This document shows positions 6,389 to 12,630 of a stretch of 12,630 nt of DNA, piece by piece; within the stretch, counting starts at the first letter, position 1, and every line of letters starts with the position of its first letter. Source of the stretch: JARROD01 sp037384225 (GTDB lineage Bacteria > Pseudomonadota > Gammaproteobacteria > Pseudomonadales > Cellvibrionaceae). Location: positions 1-12,630 of the forward strand of contig JARROD010000215.1 in NCBI GenBank assembly GCA_037384225.1. The letters are read 5' to 3'. The notes under the pieces are model-generated. The model searched no databases. It was not told where the DNA came from and worked only from the letters and a program-made list of their open reading frames with translations. Both the position numbers and the translations under genes were made by a program.

Positions 6389-9103
6389 ATGAATACCTCT
6401 CCTACTCAAACTTGTCAAAATACGGCGTCCCCAGCTGCCGTTTCAGACGCTAGCGACCTTCCTATCCACGATGTTATCGATGAATTGAAAACCGCCCTGG
6501 GACAGCGGCACGAATGTATACTGGAAGCACCACCCGGCGCCGGTAAAACCACTGTGGTACCGCTGGCGTTGCTGGATGAAACCTGGCTCGCCGGGCGCAA
6601 AATCATTGTCCTCGAACCCCGCCGCCTGGCGGCGCGCGCCGCCGCCCAGCGCATGGCGCAGCATCTCAATGAACCGCTCGGGAAGACCGTGGGTTACAGG
6701 GTCAGACTGGAGCGGCGGGTCAGCGCGGCGACCCGTATCGAAGTGGTCACCGAAGGCATTCTCACCCGTAGGCTACAATCGGACCCTTCGCTGGCGGACG
6801 TCAGCCTGCTGGTATTCGACGAGTTTCACGAACGCAGCCTCGATGCCGACCTGGGGCTTGCCCTGGCTTTACAGAGCCGCGAACTGTTCCGCGACCAGGA
6901 GCGGGAAGCGCTGAAAATACTGGTCATGTCCGCCACTCTTGACGGCGCTGCGGTGGCGGAATTACTGCGCGATGCACCCGTGGTCCGCAGCAGTGGTCGG
7001 GCCTTCCCCGTGACTGTCAACTATTCGACCCCCTGGCAGCCAGGGGAGGATATCTGCGCCAGGACCGTGGCCGTCGTACGTCAGGCACTGGCGGAACACA
7101 GCGGTAGTCTGCTGGTATTTTTGCCAGGGCAGCGGGAGATAAAACGAGTGCAGGAGGCGTTGCGAGAGTCTGTTTCGGAGCCTGACAATGTGCTGCTCAC
7201 CCCACTGTACGGCGATCTGAAACTGGCCCAACAGCAGCGTGCCATTGCGCCCGCCCCGCAGGGACGGCGCAAAATCGTGCTGGCAACACCCATCGCCGAA
7301 TCCAGCCTGACCATCGAAGGCATCAGTGTGGTGGTGGATGCGGGGCTCAGCCGCCAACCACGGTTCGACCCCCGCAGCGGTATGACGCGTCTGCAGACCC
7401 GGCGCGTATCCCAGGCTTCCAGCGAGCAGCGCAGAGGGCGCGCGGGACGCCTGCAGGCGGGCATCTGCTATCGTTTGTGGTCGGGTGAACAACAACGGCA
7501 ACTGGCACCACACACAACGGCGGAAATTCTGCAGGCCGATCTGACCCCGCTGGCACTGCAATTGATTCAATGGGGTGCAAACGAACCGGGTGAGCTGCTG
7601 TGGCTGGACCCGCCGCCCAGTGCGGGTTACCAGCAGGCGCTGGTATTGTTGAGCCAGTTGGGCGCCGTAACCAGTAAACCCGGCCCTGACGCATCCGCAA
7701 CGGACCGTCGCCTGTGGCAGTTGACACCCCACGGTGAAGCCATGGCGCAACTGCCTCTGCATCCGCGTTTGGCGCATATGCTGTTGGTGGCGCGCAATTA
7801 TGGGCTTGCGCCCCTGGCCTGTGATATCGCCGCGCTGCTGGGCGAGCGTGATCCTCTGCCCGGCATTGGCGCCGATATCGGTGAACGCCTTTCCTGGCTG
7901 CGCGGCGAACGCCATTGCGATCAGCGCGACCGCTACCTATTGCGGCGCTTGCGGCAACAGAGTCGCCAGTACCTAGACCAGTGCCGCGGCGAAGATATAG
8001 GGTGCCGCGGCGATAATAAAGAGTCCCCTTACACTATTCCCGACGATGAAAGGGGGTACGGTTTCTTACTGGCCTGCGCTTACCCGGACCGTATTGCCCA
8101 ACGCGCGCAGCCACAGGCGGGCGCCAGGGCATTGAAATACCGCTTGAGCAACGGCCGCGCCGCGAGGTTTGTAGACCGCGACACTTTGGAGCAATCCGAG
8201 TGGCTGGCGGTGGCACAACTGGGGGGTAGAGAGGATGCCGCCAATGACACCATTTTTATAGCCGCCCCCCTGGATGCACGTTTATTCGAGGGCCCCCTGT
8301 CCGCGCTGATCACCGAGCGCGATCATATCGACTGGGACGACCGCGAACAGCGCTTTGTCGCCGAACGCCAGCGCCGAGTCGGTGCGCTACTGCAATCGCG
8401 GCAACCGCTGGCGGACATCCCCAGCAAAACCAAGTGCGAAGTACTGTGCCGATTGATCCGCAGACGCGGTCTGCAATTGCTGCCCTGGTCCGAAGCGCTA
8501 CAACAGTGGCGCGCGCGGGTATCGCTGTTACGGGGCCTTTTTAGGGAAAATACGACTGCGGAAAATACAACTACGCAGAATGCGATTGGAGATCCGAGCT
8601 GGCCGGACGTTTCCGATCGCCTTTTACTGGCCAGCCTCGAACAGTGGCTGGCGCCGTGGCTCGAAGAAGTCAATCATATCGATCACTTCGCGCGCCTGGA
8701 CCTGGCGTCGATACTCAGTGCATTACTACCCTGGCCACTGTCACAACGTTTGGATGAGCTGGCACCGCGAACCATAACGGTGCCCTCGGGTCGGCGCATC
8801 CCCATAGATTACCGCGAATCGCCGCCGGTGCTGGCGGTGCGCCTGCAGGAAATGTTTGGCTGTGAACAAACGCCCCGCATCGCCGGCGGCCGCCTGCCAC
8901 TGAAGATCCACCTGCTGTCACCCGCGCAACGGCCTCTGCAGGTAACCCAGGATCTGGCCAGTTTCTGGCGCAATGTCTATCCCGATATCAAAAAGACCAT
9001 GAAAGGGCGCTATCCCAAGCACCACTGGCCGGACGACCCTTTGAGCGCCGTGGCAACGGCGCGGGCCAAACCGAGAAAAACGACATCGACAAAGCCGCGA
9101 TAA
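6389..9103 (+). CDS. hrpB: ATP-dependent DEAH-box RNA helicase HrpB
   Basis: This 904-residue protein has the full HrpB layout. Motif I is APPGAGKT (47-54), motif II is DEFHER (144-149, the HrpB form of DEAH), motif III is SATLDG (181-186) and motif VI is QRRGRAGR (347-354). After these come the winged-helix and HA2 regions (TPHGEAMAQLPLHPRLAHML, ACDIAALLGERDPL) and the HrpB C-terminal domain (CAYPDRIAQRA, FREN..., W.DV.DRLL, WPL.QRLDEL.P, SGRRIPIDY, LQEMFG, LLSPAQRPLQVTQDLASFW, KGRYPKHHWPDDP). The RecA-type core would couple ATP hydrolysis to RNA unwinding in the cytoplasm; a cellular role of HrpB is poorly defined in most species. It is longer than the ~810-820 residues of E. coli HrpB, owing to a ~20-residue N-terminal extension and small repeat-like insertions near 531-545 and 720-733. 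The start lacks a strong SD, so initiation could be inefficient. It is convergent with the Tricorn gene, with a 2-bp gap. Confidence 0.95.
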   Translation: MNTSPTQTCQNTASPAAVSDASDLPIHDVIDELKTALGQRHECILEAPPGAGKTTVVPLALLDETWLAGRKIIVLEPRRLAARAAAQRMAQHLNEPLGKTVGYRVRLERRVSAATRIEVVTEGILTRRLQSDPSLADVSLLVFDEFHERSLDADLGLALALQSRELFRDQEREALKILVMSATLDGAAVAELLRDAPVVRSSGRAFPVTVNYSTPWQPGEDICARTVAVVRQALAEHSGSLLVFLPGQREIKRVQEALRESVSEPDNVLLTPLYGDLKLAQQQRAIAPAPQGRRKIVLATPIAESSLTIEGISVVVDAGLSRQPRFDPRSGMTRLQTRRVSQASSEQRRGRAGRLQAGICYRLWSGEQQRQLAPHTTAEILQADLTPLALQLIQWGANEPGELLWLDPPPSAGYQQALVLLSQLGAVTSKPGPDASATDRRLWQLTPHGEAMAQLPLHPRLAHMLLVARNYGLAPLACDIAALLGERDPLPGIGADIGERLSWLRGERHCDQRDRYLLRRLRQQSRQYLDQCRGEDIGCRGDNKESPYTIPDDERGYGFLLACAYPDRIAQRAQPQAGARALKYRLSNGRAARFVDRDTLEQSEWLAVAQLGGREDAANDTIFIAAPLDARLFEGPLSALITERDHIDWDDREQRFVAERQRRVGALLQSRQPLADIPSKTKCEVLCRLIRRRGLQLLPWSEALQQWRARVSLLRGLFRENTTAENTTTQNAIGDPSWPDVSDRLLLASLEQWLAPWLEEVNHIDHFARLDLASILSALLPWPLSQRLDELAPRTITVPSGRRIPIDYRESPPVLAVRLQEMFGCEQTPRIAGGRLPLKIHLLSPAQRPLQVTQDLASFWRNVYPDIKKTMKGRYPKHHWPDDPLSAVATARAKPRKTTSTKPR
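7981..8013 (+). repeat. 12-bp direct repeat inside hrpB (period 21)
   Basis: GTGCCGCGGCGA occurs at 7981-7992 and again at 8002-8013. It encodes a duplicated CRG(E/D) motif in a region between the helicase core and the C-terminal domain that is usually variable in the family. Confidence 0.8.
8546..8587 (+). repeat. 15-bp tandem repeat inside hrpB
   Basis: Two full units (8546-8560, 8561-8575) and a partial degenerate third (8576-8587) encode ENTTA, ENTTT, QNAI. The units begin GAAAATAC(G/A)ACT. The stretch lies in a low-complexity insertion ahead of the WPDVSDRLL block. Confidence 0.75.
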
Positions 9104-9105
9104 GG

Positions 9106-12100
9106 TTACATACCCAGACGTTGCGGTAACGCTGGCGATGCGTTCGGATTTACCGTTTTATGATCCCGCAGTTGTTTCAGTACCTCCGCTATTGCGCGAT
9201 CCAACTGCATATCCACACCCCGATTGACCATTTCAGGCTCCAACTCCACTTCAATATCCGGGGCGACGCCTTCGTTTTCTATCCGCCACTGTTTCTCCGG
9301 TGTATAAAAGCGGTTGAAGGGCACCGACAGGCGGCCACCATCGATCAACGCCGGGTTCGCACTGATACCGATAAGGCCGCCCCAGGTACGCGTACCGATC
9401 AGTTTACCGATGCCCTTGCGCCGAAAGCTGTAGGGCAGGTAATCGCCACCGGAGGCGGCATCCTGATCTATCAGCATCACCTTGGGCCCAAACATCCCAC
9501 TCTGAGGCGAATATAAATTAATGCCGTCTCTTTCCTTCCACCCTGAAAGTTTGGTTTGACTGAGAATGCCATTGACGTAGTCATCCACAAACCCACCGTT
9601 GTTCTTACGTTCATCGATAATTAACGCTTGCTTGTTATTCTGAGGGAAAAACATACGGTTAAAATACGTATAACCGCCATCGTGGGTATCGGGCAGGTAG
9701 ACATAGCCCACTCGATTGTCGGTGGCTTGTGCCACATAGCGACGGTTGTCCTCGATCCACGCCCACTGACGCAAGGCATCCTCTTGGGCAATGGGTTCCA
9801 CCACGACGTCGCGGCTGCCGCGCTGCCGGGGTTTACTGTTCACTGTAAGCGTCACCTGCTTGCCTGCCGTATTCTCGAACAACGCGAAAATATTGTTCCC
9901 CTCTGAAGCGGCGACACCATTTACAGCCAGTATGTAATCCCCCTCGGCCACACCCAATCCCGGAACCGCCAAGGGCGCTTTTAAAAAGGGGTTCCAGCGT
10001 TCACCCGTGTATATTTTCGCTATCTGGTAATATCCATTCTGCAGTCGAATATCGGCGCCCAGCAACCCCACATCCACGGCTTGCTCCTTATGTACATCAC
10101 CTCCCCCGACGCGGTTGTGACCGACCTGAAGCTCCGCCACCATTTCCACCAACAGTTGATTTAAATCCTCGCGGGTGCTTACGTGTTTTAACAATGCGTG
10201 ATAACGCTCATACACAGCATCCCAGTCCAATCCGTGCATATTGGGAGCGTAGAAATACGCTTGCTCCATACGCCAGACTTCATTGAAAATCTGTTCCCAT
10301 TCACGCTTCGGGTCGACAAAAACCTTCATATCGGCAAGAGAAAGCGGCTTGGTTTTTATTTTTTCCTCGACTTTTGCACTGAGCAGTTTTCCTTTCGCTG
10401 CTTGTATCAGCAAGTGTTTACCGTCCGCACTGATAAAATAATGGGCGATTTTTTCCTGTACCAGAGAAGTTTCCCTCTTTTCGAAATCGAAACGATACAG
10501 TTTGTGCACTGCCTGGTTTTCAGCATCGGGCAGCTCTCGGCTGATACCCGGCTGCAGGCGTTCCACAAAATAGAGCATGCCATCATCGGCGACGACCAGG
10601 CTATCGTAATTTCTCTTGGCAATCGGCAGCGCGACTATACGCTGTTGAATTCCATCTAAATCTATTTTAACCGGCGCCGCTTTATTCCCCTCGGACTGTT
10701 CATCTTTTTCCTTTTTTTCGCTTTCGCCGTTTTCCTGATTCTCATCTCCCGTCTCGGGTGGCAGCGGCGGTTTTCCACCTGCCGCCAGCATCAGGGCGTA
10801 AATGCCACTGCGCAGAGGGCGTTCAAGGGAAGACAATTCGAAGAATCGGAGAGGTCCGGCATTGGTGGACACCGTAAAGAACAGGTATTGGCCGTCGCGG
10901 CTAAAAGCGGGAGATCCCTCTTCGCTCATGCTGTCGGTTATTGCGAGGCGTTTACCCGTCTCGAAATCATATAAAAACAGGCTGTGAAAAAGGTTTTCGC
11001 CGGCCTTGGTATAAGCCATCCAACGCCCGTCACCGCTCATGGCAATATTGAAACCATAACGCACCCGGTTGCTATCAACCAATTTTTTTCTACCCTTTTT
11101 CAGGGTCAGCGCGTAGAGATTAAGGTGATTATCCTGATAGATAATGCGCTTGCTGTCCCCGCTCCAGGCAAGCAGGGAATAGTAATCACCACCGAGATCG
11201 TAACGCTTGCGCGGTTTACCGGTCTGTTCCGCCACAATCAATTTATGCGTAAACCCTTCCTCGGTGATATAAGCAATCGACTCACCATTGGGTGACCAGA
11301 TAGCGTCACTTTCCCGAACAGCGCCGGTTTTTGTCAGGTTGCGCGTAGCCCCCTCCTCGAGCGGAACACTGAACACTTCGCCGCGGGCAGTAATCAGTGC
11401 GCGTTTACCCGTGGGAGAAAGCGCAATATGCTGCAAGGTATCTTCCGCCTGTTTCCATTGCGGCCGCAACTGTGAGGAATCCTGTGGGATATGCACAGCG
11501 ACATCTCTCGTTTTGCGGGTTATTACATTCAGCTCTTTTAGACGACCACCGACTTCGTAGACAATACTGTCTCCGTAGGTGTCCGCTGAATGAATATCCC
11601 ATTGGGTTTCCTTCGTCAGTTGGGTAAGCGACTTGTTTGTTGTGTCGTAGGCAAACAGGTTAGCGGCTCTGTCATCACGATCGGAAATGAAGTAGACGCT
11701 ATCGCCGAGCCACATGGGGCTTAAGTCGCTGGCGCGTTGATGGGGAATCTTTTCAACCGCCTGAGTGACCGGGTCGATAATCCAGATAGGGGGCGTGGCA
11801 CCCCCCCGGTGCAGCCGCCAACCGCTGACATTGTTGTGGGCCTGCCGGTAGGGTTGAAACGCCAGCCGCTTGCCGTCCGGCGACCAGGCCCCCCGATAGA
11901 CCACCGCCTGCATTTGTTTTTGCGGGAAACCGCCAGAAATAGCAACGTGATAGAGCTGATCACTGCGGCTGTTGCGAATCTCACGGTGGGAAGTGAAGAC
12001 AACATTTTTTCCGTCAGGCGTCCAGCCGTTGACAAAGTCGTTGCCAGGGTGCCAGGTCAGTCTCTTTGGCAGACCGCCGTTGACGGATACAATATAGACA

Positions 12101-12405
12101 TCCCGATTGTTATTGTAATCGGCGCTAAAAGCAATCCACTGGCCGTCGGGTGAAAATTTGGGAAGCTCTTCGTTAGCGGGATGGGTTGTCAATCTTCGCG
12201 GCTTGCCGCCATCTCTACCAGCAAGCCAGATGTCTCCGGCGTAGACAAATGCCAGGTGCGTTTTCTAAATCGCGGGCTGTCTTAGTAACAGCGTTGGTTC
12301 CCCGCTTTCCTCAACTGGCGCATTAGCCGTAGCCAGCCAAAAAAGAGAATAGAAAATCAAGGCCAACAGAACGCGAGCCTTTCTTGTTACTGCGGATAAT
12401 TCCAT
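9106..12405 (-). pseudogene. Tricorn-type protease gene (S41) interrupted by an in-frame amber codon at codon 47
   Basis: Read from the ATG at 12403-12405 (AGGAAG at 12415-12420) the frame has 1099 codons plus a TAA stop, but codon 47 is TAG (12265-12267). Before it lies a signal peptide: positively charged start, hydrophobic core about 12-25, cleavage after ANA (29), then LLLRQPAI. After it the frame continues with LAFVYAGDIW, the typical Tricorn N-terminal strand, so the stop falls inside conserved sequence. Further domains: PD40 beta-propeller blades (e.g. FSPDGQ near 84-89), a second propeller, a charged Glu/Lys linker (about 543-580), the C1 helical region (about 690-763), a PDZ domain (about 777-865), and the peptidase core. 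Catalytic residues are His763 (QVGHNR), Ser985 (AASGGD) and Glu1043 (ENEG). The spacing of 219 and 58 matches archaeal Tricorn His746, Ser965, Glu1023 (219 against 219; 58 against 58). Tricorn degrades peptides; here it would have been exported. No ATG restart lies near the stop. Pseudogene, suppressed stop, or sequence error remain open. Confidence 0.85.
12265..12267 (-). other. in-frame amber (TAG) codon in the Tricorn gene
   Basis: The codons around it read GCG ATT TAG AAA ACG CAC. A single base change from TCG (Ser) or CAG (Gln) would produce it. Only CTG and TTG near-start codons follow for a long distance, without an SD, and a restart there would lack the signal peptide. Confidence 0.9.
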
Positions 12406-12439
12406 AATCGTATTCTTCCTGTTTAAATTATTTGTAGAC

Positions 12440-12469
12440 ACTATACCCTATCGTTGCATAAATTTTCGA
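12440..12469 (-). promoter_or_regulatory. candidate promoter of the Tricorn gene, overlapping the palindrome end
   Basis: On the minus strand TATAGT (12440-12445) is a good -10. With 18 bp spacing the -35 would be TCGAAA (12464-12469), a 4 of 6 match lying inside the terminal repeat of the 182-bp palindrome. Transcription would start near 12433, ahead of the RBS at 12415-12420. Confidence 0.35.
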
Positions 12470-12630
12470 GCTCAGGACCTTTTAGAGCGGTATTTTCAGG
12501 GGCGCGCGCAGATTTTTCTAACCGGAGCATAGCTCACCCTATGTGAGGATTAGAAAAATTGAGCACGACCCTGAAAATGCTGCTATAGAAGGAGCGAAGC
12601 GGTCCTGGGCCGAAAATTTATGCAACGATA
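12449..12630. repeat. 182-bp imperfect palindrome with 20-bp perfect terminal inverted repeats (MITE/ERIC-like)
   Basis: TATCGTTGCATAAATTTTCG at 12449-12468 is the exact reverse complement of 12611-12630. The pairing carries on inwards with mismatches: CAGGACC with GGTCCTG (12601-12607), TATTTTCAGGG with CCCTGAAAATG, ATTTTTCTAA with TTAGAAAAAT, and CATAG with CTATG, around a 6-base loop at 12533-12538. The right arm is about 8 nt longer, with extra bases near the GGAGCGAAGC block. The ends are TA...TA. It has no coding capacity. It runs to the window edge, so the true right boundary is not proven. Confidence 0.8.

Noticed and set aside
6962..7915. 317-codon minus-strand open frame opposite hrpB
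   Set aside because: It lies entirely antisense to conserved HrpB helicase sequence in a GC-rich gene; its Arg/Gln-rich composition is typical of a shadow frame and no family is recognisable.
9106..12192. Tricorn gene starting at TTG 12192 as an intact, cytoplasmic protein
   Set aside because: That TTG codes the Leu in a conserved RRLTTHPANE block, has no SD, and would cut off the first propeller strand and the signal peptide present upstream.
5167..12267. Recoding of TAG to a sense codon in this genome
   Set aside because: rarD ends at TAG at the normal family length, so amber works as a stop here; a suppressor tRNA remains possible but is not indicated.
12449..12630. CRISPR array or attachment site at the window end
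   Set aside because: The structure is a single large palindrome, with no regularly spaced direct repeats, integrase or tRNA nearby.

Overview
The window looks like chromosomal DNA of a gammaproteobacterium, plausibly a marine or cellulolytic lineage such as the Cellvibrionales. The basis is the family combination (HrpB, RarD, a bacterial Tricorn-type protease with a signal peptide, a Xanthomonas/Cellvibrio-like M1 peptidase paired with a DUF6702 protein) and protein-level resemblance from memory. No phylogenetic marker is present, so the placement is an inference. There are no rRNA or tRNA genes, no CRISPR array, no phage genes and no transposase.

Layout. Bases 72-1052 (+) encode an AT-rich fusion of a GNAT acetyltransferase and a glutathione S-transferase; its GST half has lost about 19-20 residues around the cis-proline. 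Bases 1177-1911 (-) encode a NYN-domain, LabA-like ribonuclease with a C-terminal OST-HTH/LOTUS domain. A divergent intergenic region follows and holds an 89-bp inverted-repeat element (1949-2037), whose arm appears to supply the -35 box of the NYN promoter. Bases 2143-4617 (+) encode a secreted M1 metallopeptidase that starts at TTG. It is coupled by an ATGA overlap to a secreted DUF6702 protein (4614-5210), which in turn overlaps the convergent rarD-like permease gene (5167-6054, -) by 44 bp. The rarD gene contains a run of 6 Ns near its 5' end. The 334-bp rarD/hrpB divergent region holds a probable diverged copy of the 89-bp element. Bases 6389-9103 (+) encode the HrpB-type DEAH helicase. 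Two bases beyond its stop is the stop codon of a convergent Tricorn-protease gene (9106-12405, -). The window ends in a 182-bp imperfect palindrome (12449-12630) with perfect 20-bp terminal inverted repeats, resembling a MITE or ERIC-type repeat, directly upstream of the Tricorn promoter region.

The most notable observation is that the Tricorn gene has a good RBS, an ATG and a signal peptide upstream of the obvious open frame, but an in-frame amber codon at codon 47 separates them. The remaining ~1050 codons are intact, with the His/Ser/Glu catalytic residues spaced as in archaeal Tricorn. The gene is therefore a very recent pseudogene, a suppressed-stop gene, or carries a sequence error. Genome-wide amber recoding is unlikely, because rarD ends normally at TAG.

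Functionally, the M1 peptidase and Tricorn would both have acted outside the cytoplasm in peptide breakdown. The other genes (NYN nuclease, HrpB, RarD) are housekeeping or accessory functions with no evident shared pathway. I see no multi-gene novel system. The novelty here is a damaged gene, a domain fusion with an internal deletion, and non-autonomous repeats placed at promoters.
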